Assembly: GCA_017559905.1 (NCBI GenBank)
Contig: JAFYQF010000015.1
Span: forward strand, 171,731-235,730
Length of the DNA stretch: 64,000 nucleotides
Origin: a bacterium
GTDB lineage: Bacteria; Cyanobacteriota; Vampirovibrionia; Gastranaerophilales; Gastranaerophilaceae
Reading direction: 5' to 3'
Each line of letters begins with the position of its first letter. Position 1 is the stretch's first letter. This document shows, in pieces, positions 33,681-42,450 of the stretch. A model generated the notes under the pieces. The model was not told the DNA's origin and ran no database searches. It saw only the letters and a program-made list of their open reading frames with translations. Made by a program: the position numbers and the translations under genes.

Positions 33681-35405
33681 TTATTTCAATAATCCTTCTA
33701 GAGTGTTAATCATGCAAGATTTATAACGTTCGCAATCTTCTTTTGTTTTGCCTTCAAAGCGGAGTGTGAATACCGGTTCAGTATTGCTTTGTCTAATCAA
33801 AGCAAAGCCACCATCAAAAACTATTCTCATACCGTCAAGAGTAATTACTTCTTTAATATCGCTTCCAAAAAGATTTTTGTTTGCTTCAACACAATTTTTA
33901 AATTTCTCTAAAGTTTCTTTTTTCTTGTCATTTGGGCAAGGGAAACGAACTTCATCAGAAGAACAGATTGCATCGAATGGTTTTAGCATATCTTGAAGTT
34001 TAAATGCACTATTTTTTGCTTTGTTTTTAGCAATAATTTCGATAATTCTTCCACCAGCATAAATCGCATCGTCAAATCCATAATATCTGTCTTTAAAGAA
34101 AGTATGACCGCTCATTTCGCCAGCTAGGATTGCGTTGGTTTCTTTCATTTTATCTTTTATGTATCCGTGACCAGTTTTGCACATTACAGCGTGTCCGCCT
34201 GCGTTGTTAATGCTATCAAACAAAACTTGTGAACATTTAACCTCGCTTACAACAGTTAGGTCTGACTTGTTGTCTAATTTGTTGAGAATATCAGTTGCGT
34301 AAATTAGTAGTAATTTATCGCCAGTAAGAGGTTTTCCATCTGGTGTTACAACTCCAATACGGTCACTGTCGCCATCGTATGCAATACCAACGTCAGCGCC
34401 AGATTTAAGAACTTCGGCTTGCAAGTCTTTTAGAGTTTTTAAATCACTTGGATTTGGGTGGTGGTTAGGGAAATTTCCATCTGGTTTTGAATATAATTCA
34501 ACAACATCACAACCTAGTTCTTTGTATAATTGAGGTCCAACAACACCACCAGTTGCATTTGCGCTATCAACAACTATTTTAACGCCCTTGCCGATTTGTC
34601 CGAAATGGTTTTTCATTTCGCTAATGTAATCAGGTATAATATTGTAATCAACAACTTTGCCAGTTATTTTTGAAGTAGTTTTGTTTTCTAGTTCTTTAAA
34701 GGCAAGTTCTTTTACGGCTTGGATTTGTTTTTCGCCAAGAGTTCGTCCTGCGTAAGTCATTTTCATACCGTTGTATTCTTTTGGATTGTGGCTTGCTGTG
34801 ATAATCATAGCGCCTAAAACTTTTTTACCATCTGTAAGCTTTGATGGAACGCCTACAACTTCACTATAATAACCAATTGGAGTAGGTGCTAATCCAAGGT
34901 TAACAACATTAGCTCCAGTTGAAGTAACACCGTCAATCAAAGATTTAGCCAATGATGGAGAGTGTGTTCTTGCATCCATAGTTACTGTAACCCAAATATT
35001 TTCAGCAGATTGAGATGTTTCTTTTTTTAGATATTCAATAAAACCACGCCCAGTACTATAGAAAATTTCTTCAGTGATATCTTCTCCATAAATCCCTCTG
35101 ATATCATTTTTCCCGAATGCGTGTTCATATTTTTTCATTATTGCATCTCCCTTTGTCTTAAAATTATTAGTAATATTATCGCCGACTAATTGACTTTGCT
35201 TAATAGTATTGTTAGAGTTTTTACCTTTACGCATATAGTTAATACCGCCAATAACAGTTGCCACAAGTGCTATACTAACTAAACCGATAGTTTCAAAATC
35301 TATTTTTTTATGTTTTTCTGATTCCTTAACGGTTGACGATCCAACTTTGGGCTGAAGTATTTGAAGCTTGTTTAAAGTGTTAAAAACATTAAGTTTTTCA
35401 ACCAT
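33681..35405 (-). CDS. Phosphomannomutase/phosphoglucomutase with N-terminal membrane module
   Basis: A 574-residue protein. From Met90 onward it is a complete alpha-D-phosphohexomutase: KYEHAFGKNDIRGIYG, the phosphoserine loop TASHNPKEYNG (Ser205), the metal-binding DGDSD (344-348), GEMSGH and the C-terminal phosphate-binding RQSNTEPVF. It interconverts hexose 6- and 1-phosphates for envelope sugar synthesis. The first 89 residues form a separate module with a membrane helix at about 37-57, closely similar to the start of the protein at 45842. A good ribosome binding site (AGGGAG, eight bases before the ATG at 35138) lies at the junction, so a soluble enzyme may also be made. Confidence 0.9.
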   Translation of the reverse strand: MVEKLNVFNTLNKLQILQPKVGSSTVKESEKHKKIDFETIGLVSIALVATVIGGINYMRKGKNSNNTIKQSQLVGDNITNNFKTKGDAIMKKYEHAFGKNDIRGIYGEDITEEIFYSTGRGFIEYLKKETSQSAENIWVTVTMDARTHSPSLAKSLIDGVTSTGANVVNLGLAPTPIGYYSEVVGVPSKLTDGKKVLGAMIITASHNPKEYNGMKMTYAGRTLGEKQIQAVKELAFKELENKTTSKITGKVVDYNIIPDYISEMKNHFGQIGKGVKIVVDSANATGGVVGPQLYKELGCDVVELYSKPDGNFPNHHPNPSDLKTLKDLQAEVLKSGADVGIAYDGDSDRIGVVTPDGKPLTGDKLLLIYATDILNKLDNKSDLTVVSEVKCSQVLFDSINNAGGHAVMCKTGHGYIKDKMKETNAILAGEMSGHTFFKDRYYGFDDAIYAGGRIIEIIAKNKAKNSAFKLQDMLKPFDAICSSDEVRFPCPNDKKKETLEKFKNCVEANKNLFGSDIKEVITLDGMRIVFDGGFALIRQSNTEPVFTLRFEGKTKEDCERYKSCMINTLEGLLK

Positions 35406-35488
35406 AAGAACCTATTAATTATCTGCAAACATATACTTATGTTAAAATAATAGCACAGGAATATTCTATTTACAACGTGTGAGGATTT

Positions 35489-36376
35489 ATGACTAAAAAG
35501 TTATTAAATAAATTCTTTAATAATCAATTTTTTGCAGGGTGGATTTTTATTTTACCAGCTTTAATTGGAACACTAATATTTATTATTATTCCTGTTATTT
35601 GTTCGTTTGGGTTGAGTTTTGCAAAATGGGATTTGATTAATCCTATAGAATTTGTTGGAATCGAAAATTACAGGCTTATTTTTAGTGAGACGTTGTTTTA
35701 TAAAATACTTTTAAATACGGTTGTTTTTGCACTTGCCACTTCTGTTTTAGGGGTTATAATTCCGCTAGTTTTAGCAAGTATTTTAAATTCCAAACTTAAA
35801 AGTGCAGAATTTTTCAAGACTGCTTATTTCTTGCCGTTTATTACCCCAATGATAGTTATTGGAATTGTTTGGGAATGGATTTTTGACCCTAATATTGGAT
35901 TATTTGCTAACTTATTTAATATCCATTTAAAATGGCTTTATGATACTAGTTTAGCCATGCCAGCATTGATTATCGTATCTGTATGGAAGTTAATCGGATA
36001 TAATATGATTATCTTTTTAGCTTCTATGGGCGGAATTTCTAGTAGTTTGTTTGAAGCTGCAAAAATTGATGGTGCAAATAGCTTTCAAACATTTAAAAAC
36101 GTTACAGTTCCAATGTTATCGCCTACTATATTTTTTGTGGTAATAATAACTGCAATAAGCTCTTTCCAAGTTTTTGATTTGATATATTTAATGACGCAAG
36201 GTGGACCTCACGATAGCACGAATGTTCTTGTTTATTCAATATACAAAAATGCTTTTGAATACTTTAATGTGGGTAAAGCAAGCGCTATTGCGTATGTATT
36301 ATTTGTAATTATTTTAGGTCTAACATTAATCCAATGGAATTTACGTAAAAAACTAGTCTATAACGAAATAGATTAA
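35489..36376 (+). CDS. ABC transporter permease, carbohydrate type (MalF/UgpA family)
   Basis: A 295-residue inner-membrane permease with six predicted helices. The EAA loop EAAKIDGANSFQTFKNVTVPML, which docks the ATPase, is intact, and GGPHDSTNVLVYSIYKNAF is typical of the MalF/UgpA subgroup. No second permease, binding protein or ATPase gene is adjacent. The next gene is convergent, so it must work with components encoded elsewhere. Its stop codon overlaps the convergent gene by four bases. Confidence 0.9.
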   Translation: MTKKLLNKFFNNQFFAGWIFILPALIGTLIFIIIPVICSFGLSFAKWDLINPIEFVGIENYRLIFSETLFYKILLNTVVFALATSVLGVIIPLVLASILNSKLKSAEFFKTAYFLPFITPMIVIGIVWEWIFDPNIGLFANLFNIHLKWLYDTSLAMPALIIVSVWKLIGYNMIIFLASMGGISSSLFEAAKIDGANSFQTFKNVTVPMLSPTIFFVVIITAISSFQVFDLIYLMTQGGPHDSTNVLVYSIYKNAFEYFNVGKASAIAYVLFVIILGLTLIQWNLRKKLVYNEID

Positions 36377-36732
36377 TTTATTTTAAAACTAAAGATTTCC
36401 TTGAAAGCCTTGCTAGTTTTATCTTTAAGAGAAAACAATATATTAAAAGAAAGCTCGACTGGATTTGTTATTTTGTTATCCATAACAGTATACTTGTATG
36501 GAATATTATCTTTTGAATATGAGATTTCTGTTTTGCAAATCTTATGAGGTTTGCTATAGTGATGTTTTAAACGGAATGAATAGTTTCTGTAGTGTTTTAA
36601 TTCTTTGTTTAGGCCGTTAATAAAATTGTCATAGCCTAAAGTTTTAGCATACTCATCAACTTCAGTTCTGGCTTTTGATGGCAAGAATTTTGATTGGAAA
36701 GTAATTTGATTATTGTAATTTGTATTTATCAT
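36373..36732 (-). CDS. Small hypothetical protein with N-terminal QITFQS motif
   Basis: A 119-residue basic protein of unknown function with no signal peptide or membrane helix. The N-terminus INTNYNNQITFQSKF recalls the QIAFSG element near the start of the lipoprotein-like gene at 3251-4198. The middle is rich in Tyr, His and Lys. The ribosome binding site is weak. Codon use and the absence of a better frame support it as real. Confidence 0.55.
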   Translation of the reverse strand: MINTNYNNQITFQSKFLPSKARTEVDEYAKTLGYDNFINGLNKELKHYRNYSFRLKHHYSKPHKICKTEISYSKDNIPYKYTVMDNKITNPVELSFNILFSLKDKTSKAFKEIFSFKIN

Positions 36733-36855
36733 ACCAGTTTAAAACACAAAAAATAAAAATTTTGCTATTAAATTTTGTAACAATACTTTTTAATCATTAA
36801 AGTTTTTTAAAAATCTTCCGATTAGTAATTCATAAGAAGAAGAGGAGTGTGTATC

Positions 36856-36999
36856 ATGGATTTTGATGAATTAAAAAATGAGAATATAATTATTGAGTTA
36901 AGAGCTTTGATTGATGCAGGTGAGGACTTGGATGACATCGAAGATTATTGTCAATTTATGAAAGAAATGATGCTTAAAACAACATCAAGCTTAAATTAG
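36856..36999 (+). CDS. Small acidic protein (47 residues)
   Basis: A 47-codon frame, shorter than most gene callers accept, beginning MDFDELKNENIIIELRAL and ending KTTSSLN. The upstream sequence has GAGGAG eight bases before the ATG, an excellent ribosome binding site. The product is acidic and helical (ALIDAGEDLDDIEDY). It sits alone in the gap between a convergent small gene and the flavoprotein gene at 37049. Function unknown. Confidence 0.6.
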   Translation: MDFDELKNENIIIELRALIDAGEDLDDIEDYCQFMKEMMLKTTSSLN

Positions 37000-37048
37000 A
37001 CAATTGGTTATTGTGAAAAATACTGACGACATTTAATATGTAATTGTT

Positions 37049-38407
37049 ATGAAAATTATTATATTAGGTGGCGTGGCAGCAGGTGCAAAAGCCGCAGCGA
37101 AAGCTCGCAGACTTCTTCCTGATGCAGAAATAAATTTGTATACTGACGATACTCATGTGTCATATTCTTCGTGCGGTTTGCCTTATTATATAGAAGGCAA
37201 TTTTGCAGATTATCAAATGTTGTTGGTGAGATCTCCAGAAGAATTTGAACAGAGCGGAATTCATATTCATTTAAGAAATCGTGCAATTAAAATCTTGCCT
37301 AATTCAAAGCAAGTGTTAATTGAAGATTTAAGTAACTCAAGAGCTTTTTTAGTTGAATATGATAAGCTAATAATTGCGACTGGAGCAAGACCAATTATTC
37401 CGCCCATTAAAAATGCAAATCTTAACAATATATTTACTCTACGTAAAATTGAAGATGGTATTGCTATAAGAAAAATAGCCGAAAGGTCTAAAAGAGTTGC
37501 AATTGTTGGTGGTGGGTATATTGGCATAGAATTATTAGAGGCTTTTACTCGTCAAAATCTTTATTCAGTTTTGATTGAAAACTCTCCTACAATTATGCAA
37601 ACCTTTGACGATGATATGTCTGAATTAATTCTTGAACAGTTAAATGTCACTTGCAGTAATCGTTTTGAGATATTTACATCAGAAACAGTTACAGAATTTT
37701 CTGGAGATAATACTGGTGTAAAACATATTCGAACATTGTCTGGTAAAGAATTTGATGTTGATTTTGTTGTCTTATGTGCTGGGGCAACTCCAAATGTTGA
37801 AATCGCAAAGGATGCAGGAATTGAAATTGGTATAACTGGTGCTATTAAAGTAAACGATAAAATGCAAACCAATTTTGATGATATTTATGCTTGTGGAGAT
37901 TGTGTTGAAGAAAATAACCTGCTTACAAACACGCAAATGTGGATTCCTCTTGGTACAAATGCCAATAAAGAGGGTAGAGTTGCTGCAATAAATGCGTGTG
38001 GCGGAGATGAAAGGTTTGATGGTGTTTTAGGCTCTGCTGTAACACGATGTTTATCGTTAACTATGTCTATGACTGGTTTGAGTGAGAAAAAAGCTAAAAA
38101 CCTTGGAATTGAAACTGTTTCGGTTAAAGTTACAAAGAATGATAAAGTTGGTTATATGCCTGATGTTAACAATATAACTCTCAAACTCATTGCAGATAAA
38201 ACGACTGGTAAATTATTAGGGTGTCAAGGAGTTGGTGATGGCGATGCTGACAAACGTGTAAACACTGTAACTAGCGCTCTTTTGGCAGGCTTAGCTGTAG
38301 ATGAATTTTTTAAAAATGATCTGACTTATTCCCCACCTTTTTCACCTACTATTGATCCATTACTTAACGCTGCGCAGATTTTGAGAAGCAAGTTAAAATC
38401 AGTATAG
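37049..38407 (+). CDS. CoA-disulfide reductase / NADH oxidase family flavoprotein
   Basis: A 452-residue pyridine nucleotide-disulfide oxidoreductase. The FAD-binding GGVAAGAKAAAKARR at the N-terminus, the single redox Cys in SSCGLPYYIEG (about 44), the NAD(P)H-binding VGGGYIGIELLEA and the second FAD segment IYACGDCVE match CoA-disulfide reductase and NADH oxidases (Nox, Cdr). It should reduce CoA disulfide, persulfides or oxygen with NAD(P)H, in keeping with an anaerobe coping with oxygen. No rhodanese domain is fused. It converges on the FAD oxidoreductase with two bases between stops. Confidence 0.9.
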   Translation: MKIIILGGVAAGAKAAAKARRLLPDAEINLYTDDTHVSYSSCGLPYYIEGNFADYQMLLVRSPEEFEQSGIHIHLRNRAIKILPNSKQVLIEDLSNSRAFLVEYDKLIIATGARPIIPPIKNANLNNIFTLRKIEDGIAIRKIAERSKRVAIVGGGYIGIELLEAFTRQNLYSVLIENSPTIMQTFDDDMSELILEQLNVTCSNRFEIFTSETVTEFSGDNTGVKHIRTLSGKEFDVDFVVLCAGATPNVEIAKDAGIEIGITGAIKVNDKMQTNFDDIYACGDCVEENNLLTNTQMWIPLGTNANKEGRVAAINACGGDERFDGVLGSAVTRCLSLTMSMTGLSEKKAKNLGIETVSVKVTKNDKVGYMPDVNNITLKLIADKTTGKLLGCQGVGDGDADKRVNTVTSALLAGLAVDEFFKNDLTYSPPFSPTIDPLLNAAQILRSKLKSV

Positions 38408-38409
38408 GG

Positions 38410-39717
38410 TTATCTATTTTTTATAAAGTATTTAGCTAAACCAACGCCCATAGAAAAACAACTTGGTTGCACTCTTAATGCTCCTTGAGCCATAAAATCT
38501 GCAGAAATACAACGCCCAACAACGAATAAATTATCGTAATCATCAGACATTAAGCTTTCAAGCGGTAATTGGTATTCTTGTACTTTTTCAAGCGTAGAGC
38601 TGTCCTTGTCGCTACTGTGTACATCAACAGGATAATTTGAAATTAATACTGGATTTTTAAATTTTTTCCCTGATTTTAAATCGTCTATAGTGTAAATATA
38701 TTTCCCTTTTATTCTACGTGAAACCCTTATCCCAAGCGAATCTGCAATGTTTGATATATAAGCATTCTCAAATCCTGGTAAATATTTCTTGCAAAAGTTA
38801 GCTAGTCTAATAATGCTCTGACGCCCTTCTTGTAAGGCTTTTGAGGTATCAACTAGAGATAAAGCGTCAAGATTTTCAATAATACGAGGGCAGTTAAACG
38901 CAATGCTGGTAGGCATTCCGGCAATACTGAATATCTGGAAATAGTTCCTGTCAGAGTCTTTGAGTATCCCTTTACTAACTGCATCTTCAAATAAAGGCTT
39001 TAGTGCCCACTCTTTTGTACTATCCCACGTATAGGCAGTAGATAGGTGAATTTCTCCATTAACGACCTCTGTCGTTGTAGCATCCCTATCTTTGTCATAA
39101 TCAACAATCCACTCTGCAAAAGTTTTTATATCAACTCCGCTCATAACAAAACGCAAACTCATTGGTTGATTTTTATTTTCATTTTCTAAAAATTTGCAAT
39201 TTAATTTTTTTGAAAAATCACAATTTCCTGTCGCATCTACATAGTATAACGCCTCGATAGGTTCTGATAAAATATTTGAATTATCTAAAACATTATCTTT
39301 ATGTATCGTATCGTTAGGTATTGATAACATTTTGTCTAAAATTTCTATAGATTTAATATTTTTGTTATCAATTATAAAATTTGATATATTTGCTTGGTAT
39401 ATTACATCAACATTGGCTTTTTGCATAAGGTTGTCTAGCGCTATTTTAGTGAGTTCTGGGTTAAACCAACCTTTGTTATCCTGATAAGTTATTTGCCCGC
39501 CAAGCGCCCGTAATTCTGATATTAACGCCTCAAAAAAATCTGTATTTATTTGATGATTACCGCAATTCATTGCAGGAACAACAAGACCTGATGTTATAGC
39601 ACCTCCAAGATGTATATTTTTTTCAAGAATCAAAACTTTAAGTCCTGCGATTCCCGCAGTATAAGCAACAGCACAACCCGCAGTGCCACCACCAATAACT
39701 ACAACATCATATTTCAT
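38410..39717 (-). CDS. FAD-dependent oxidoreductase with Asn-rich insertion
   Basis: A 435-residue flavoprotein of the FAD_oxidored (PF12831-like) type. The N-terminal VVIGGGTAGCAVAYTAGIAG nucleotide-binding fold, LGGAITSGLVVP, the YVDATGNCDF segment and the C-terminal FVVGRCISADFMAQG are characteristic. The substrate is unknown. Between KSIEILDK and IEALYYVDATG there is an extra segment of about 25 residues (MLSIPNDTIHKDNV...) encoded by a sequence repeated in the adjacent gene. Its start overlaps the end of the MnmC-like gene by four bases (39714-39717), so they form an operon. Confidence 0.85.
   Translation of the reverse strand: MKYDVVVIGGGTAGCAVAYTAGIAGLKVLILEKNIHLGGAITSGLVVPAMNCGNHQINTDFFEALISELRALGGQITYQDNKGWFNPELTKIALDNLMQKANVDVIYQANISNFIIDNKNIKSIEILDKMLSIPNDTIHKDNVLDNSNILSEPIEALYYVDATGNCDFSKKLNCKFLENENKNQPMSLRFVMSGVDIKTFAEWIVDYDKDRDATTTEVVNGEIHLSTAYTWDSTKEWALKPLFEDAVSKGILKDSDRNYFQIFSIAGMPTSIAFNCPRIIENLDALSLVDTSKALQEGRQSIIRLANFCKKYLPGFENAYISNIADSLGIRVSRRIKGKYIYTIDDLKSGKKFKNPVLISNYPVDVHSSDKDSSTLEKVQEYQLPLESLMSDDYDNLFVVGRCISADFMAQGALRVQPSCFSMGVGLAKYFIKNR
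39302..39334. repeat. Coding repeat, copy A
   Basis: About 33 bases inside the FAD oxidoreductase gene that match 40825-40857 at roughly 28 positions (core TATCGTA.CGTTAGGTA.TGATAA). On the coding strand it encodes MLSIPNDTIH, the beginning of an insertion not expected for this enzyme family. Confidence 0.6.
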
Positions 39718-40883
39718 TTGTTCCTCCTAAAATCTTTTATGAAGCGTGAACTTGAGATTTTATCACTATTTTCTACTTCTAATTCTCTATCAGCTATAAT
39801 TTTTGAATTTAAGGCGGTTAAATTTTCGTCACGATAAAAAATACCTGCCTTTGAATTAATAAGCCCTAAATCGTATTCTGAAAGCTCGTGTTTTATAAGT
39901 GATTTATTTTTTACAGCAATTGTGCCAGTGAATTTTTTATATTCATCGCTATAGACTTTTCCAACATAAAACCCTGCATTTAACATTGCATTTCTTATCG
40001 CCGCAGAACTTGAGTAAGTTAATATCATTCCATTATCTTCCAAATGCTCAAAAAGTAGTTTAAAAAATTCTAATGACCAAAGAGCAGGACATTTAGCTGG
40101 AGTAAAAGCGTCCAAAAATACAAAATTATACCTATTTTTATCTTGCAAAAGAGATTCTCTAGCATCACCTATAATTGGCTCGAAAATAAAATCGTTTAAT
40201 ATCAAGGGATTTAAACCGCTTTTATAACGATTTGATAGGTACTTATAATATATATTATGTAAGAACGCAAATAAATGCCTTAAATGGGTAGATTTACCCC
40301 TCTGTTTTTTTAAAAGCCAATAATAAGTCGATAAATCATTGCTGAAAAAAGGCTTATATTCTTTTTTGTTTAAAAGATTGAGTATAAGCTCATTTTCAAG
40401 TTTTTTATCAATTTTATTGATAATATGATTGAATAAAATTAGATTTATTACTGGATTTAGAGCAAATTTTGATTCAAATTTATTATTTAATAATTTTGAG
40501 ATTTTTTCATAATGAAAATTCAGTTTATTATGTTTTCTATCGCTAGCCTTTCCCTGCTTGAAAAAAGGGGATAAGTAAAATAAATTCTCATCAATGTCTA
40601 GCGCTTTAATGTAAATCTTTGGCAGTTGTTCATTAGAAATATCATTACTTAATTTAATTTGATTTACGTGTTCTGTATGCAAGTTAGTTTTGTTAATTTT
40701 ATTAGAATGTATCTCATCGATATAAGGCGCGCTATTATTGTTTAATGAGTCGGAGTTACATCTTATTGAATTATTATTGCCATATATCTCCTCGTTATAA
40801 TGCGTTATGTCAATATTATTTACATCTATCGTAGCGTTAGGTAGTGATAATATTTTTTGTTTGTTTTTAAAATTTTTTTTCAA
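39714..40883 (-). CDS. MnmC-like methyltransferase (DUF752), C-terminal part after a frameshift
   Basis: A 389-codon frame carrying the C-terminal part of a SAM-dependent methyltransferase of the MnmC2/DUF752 type. The end has GDARESL, VFLDAFTPAKCPALWSLEFF and LTYSSSAAIRNAMLNAGFYVG, all hallmarks of that family, which finishes mnm5U modification of tRNA wobble bases. The first SAM-binding motif is in the preceding frame (40867-41109). The two are joined by removing one A from an eight-A tract. This frame could only start at a TTG. Residues about 10-80 are a low-complexity Asn/Ile-rich insertion starting ILSLPNATID, encoded by the repeat also found in the next gene. Confidence 0.75.
   Translation of the reverse strand: MKKNFKNKQKILSLPNATIDVNNIDITHYNEEIYGNNNSIRCNSDSLNNNSAPYIDEIHSNKINKTNLHTEHVNQIKLSNDISNEQLPKIYIKALDIDENLFYLSPFFKQGKASDRKHNKLNFHYEKISKLLNNKFESKFALNPVINLILFNHIINKIDKKLENELILNLLNKKEYKPFFSNDLSTYYWLLKKQRGKSTHLRHLFAFLHNIYYKYLSNRYKSGLNPLILNDFIFEPIIGDARESLLQDKNRYNFVFLDAFTPAKCPALWSLEFFKLLFEHLEDNGMILTYSSSAAIRNAMLNAGFYVGKVYSDEYKKFTGTIAVKNKSLIKHELSEYDLGLINSKAGIFYRDENLTALNSKIIADRELEVENSDKISSSRFIKDFRRNK
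40825..40857. repeat. Coding repeat, copy B
   Basis: Second copy of the ~33-base sequence described at 39302-39334, inside the MnmC-like gene. It encodes ILSLPNATID at the start of an Asn-rich insertion. Both copies have the same orientation and the same reading frame relative to their genes. Confidence 0.6.
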
Positions 40884-41109
40884 ATAAAAAATTTAAAAAA
40901 CTTTTTGTATTATATCCGATACCATAACAAATATCTAAAACTTTTATTTCGTTATTATTTTTCAAAAAGTTTTCGATATCAGATGGTAAAATGAATTTTT
41001 CGTATGCTTCAGTTAGTGCACCATAGGTAGAATGGTAGATATCATCAGCCTCTGGTGAAAATAGTCCTACTGAACCGTCATTTGTAAAATATGGAAATAA
41101 CTTATACAT
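40867..41109 (-). CDS. MnmC-like methyltransferase, N-terminal part before a frameshift
   Basis: An 80-residue frame that encodes the start of the MnmC2/DUF752 methyltransferase: PYFTNDGSVGLFSPEADDIYHS, the STYGALTEAYEKF segment and SAM-binding motif I VLDICYGIGYNTKSFL. It ends in FLFEKKF at a stop directly after an eight-A tract, and the rest of the protein continues in the frame 39714-40883. The gene may be broken, may be read through by transcriptional slippage on the A tract, or may carry a sequencing error. The start codon is a plain ATG at 41109. Confidence 0.7.
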   Translation of the reverse strand: MYKLFPYFTNDGSVGLFSPEADDIYHSTYGALTEAYEKFILPSDIENFLKNNNEIKVLDICYGIGYNTKSFLNFLFEKKF

Positions 41110-41174
41110 AACTCCATTATAGCGGTCATTTTAAGCATTTCAACTTCTTCAAATTCCGCAATAATTTGAGAAAA

Positions 41175-41203
41175 TTGTTAAAATTTTGTCTTTGTGGTAC
41201 TAT
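41175..41203 (+). promoter_or_regulatory. Predicted sigma-70 promoter for thrB
   Basis: TTGTTA (41175-41180) and TACTAT (41198-41203) with 17-base spacing, 44 bases before the thrB start codon. Confidence 0.5.
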
Positions 41204-41247
41204 TTATTAAGAACGCAATGTTCTATAAGTATGAAAAAAGAGGAAAT

Positions 41248-42192
41248 ATGAAAGTAAGCGTTAAAGTACCTGCCACTACGGCAAATATAGGTCCTGGCTT
41301 TGATTGTATGGGTATGGCACTGCCGATTTATAACACTGTTACTATTGAAGAAACCGTGTTACCAGGAACTGGTATAGAAATTAATGTAATAGCCGAAAAT
41401 GACACTACAGACGAGTTTTCGCTTGAACATATCCCAATGGATGAAAATAGTATTATCTATAAAGCAGTTGAGCTTTTGTATAATTCAATAGGACAAACCC
41501 CAAGTGAATTAAAGATAACAGTACACTCTCAAATACCAATAGCAAGAGGTTTGGGAAGTAGTGCTTCTGTTATTGTCGGTGGCTTATTAGCCGCTAATGA
41601 ACTTCTTGGAAAACCTGCTGATGAAGCTGCATTGTTGTCTATAGCAACAGAAGTTGAAGGGCATCCTGATAATGTTACCCCTGCTATTGTTGGTGGTTTA
41701 GTTGTTACTTCAAGCGAAGATGATGGAAGTATTCTTTATAGAAAATTAGAATGGCCACAAGAGTGGACAATTACAGTTTGTGTGCCTGAATATGAACTGG
41801 CGACTGATATTTCACGTTCAGTATTACCAAAAGAAGTTCCAATGGCTGATGCAGTATTTAATGCTAAAAATATGGCAATGTTTGTTCATGCAATACATAC
41901 TAAAGATTCTGAATTGATGAAAATAGCACTTAAAGATAAGCTTCACCAACCTTATAGAATGAAGCTTGTTCCAGGGTTAGAAAAAATTATTGAAAATCTA
42001 AAACACGAAGAAAATGTTTTGGGTTGCGTTTTAAGTGGTGCAGGCCCTTCTATCCTTGTTATAAGTGAGAAAAATAATTTAGATAAAATTCAGTCTATTG
42101 TAAGAGATACTTGGGCTGATTTGAATGTAAAAGCTGAAATTTATACTCTCCCTGTTGAAAATAATGGGGCACAAATTATCAGTATTGATTAG
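41248..42192 (+). CDS. thrB: Homoserine kinase
   Basis: A 314-residue GHMP-family kinase that phosphorylates homoserine in threonine synthesis. The N-terminal VKVPATTANIGPGFDCMGMA, the ATP-binding PIARGLGSSASVIVGGLLAA, EGHPDNVTPAIVGG and the C-terminal LSGAGPSILVI match ThrB well. I start it at 41248, where AGAGGA precedes the ATG. The open frame extends 18 codons further upstream (41194) but that part overlaps the promoter and lacks family similarity. No thrC or hom gene is adjacent. Confidence 0.95.
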   Translation: MKVSVKVPATTANIGPGFDCMGMALPIYNTVTIEETVLPGTGIEINVIAENDTTDEFSLEHIPMDENSIIYKAVELLYNSIGQTPSELKITVHSQIPIARGLGSSASVIVGGLLAANELLGKPADEAALLSIATEVEGHPDNVTPAIVGGLVVTSSEDDGSILYRKLEWPQEWTITVCVPEYELATDISRSVLPKEVPMADAVFNAKNMAMFVHAIHTKDSELMKIALKDKLHQPYRMKLVPGLEKIIENLKHEENVLGCVLSGAGPSILVISEKNNLDKIQSIVRDTWADLNVKAEIYTLPVENNGAQIISID

Positions 42193-42257
42193 TAATTTAT
42201 ATCAATGTAATTTTAATATTTTTAAAAGATACTGTCCTTTAAAGGACGGTATTTTTT

Positions 42258-42440
42258 ATGAAAGTTCGTGTTTCTAATAATTGTATTTGTTGTGGCGCTT
42301 GTTTGACAATTAGCCCTGAAGTTTTTGAAATTTACTTGAATTCAGCGATTGTTGATCCAAATAAAATTTTAGGTAGAGAAGAAAGTTGTATTGACGCAGC
42401 GTTAAGCTGTCCTGTTAGCGCCATTATTATTGATGAATAA
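42258..42440 (+). CDS. Ferredoxin, single [4Fe-4S] type
   Basis: A 60-residue ferredoxin. Cys9, Cys12 and Cys15 (CxxCxxC) and the distal Cys in ALSCPVSAI ligate one [4Fe-4S] cluster. Cys11 and the Cys in ESCIDAA are additional. The overall pattern VSNNCICCGAC...PVSAI is that of small Fd proteins of anaerobes. It is followed at once by a terminator and probably has its own transcript. The electron partner is not evident. Confidence 0.9.
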   Translation: MKVRVSNNCICCGACLTISPEVFEIYLNSAIVDPNKILGREESCIDAALSCPVSAIIIDE

Positions 42441-42450
42441 AGTATCAAAA

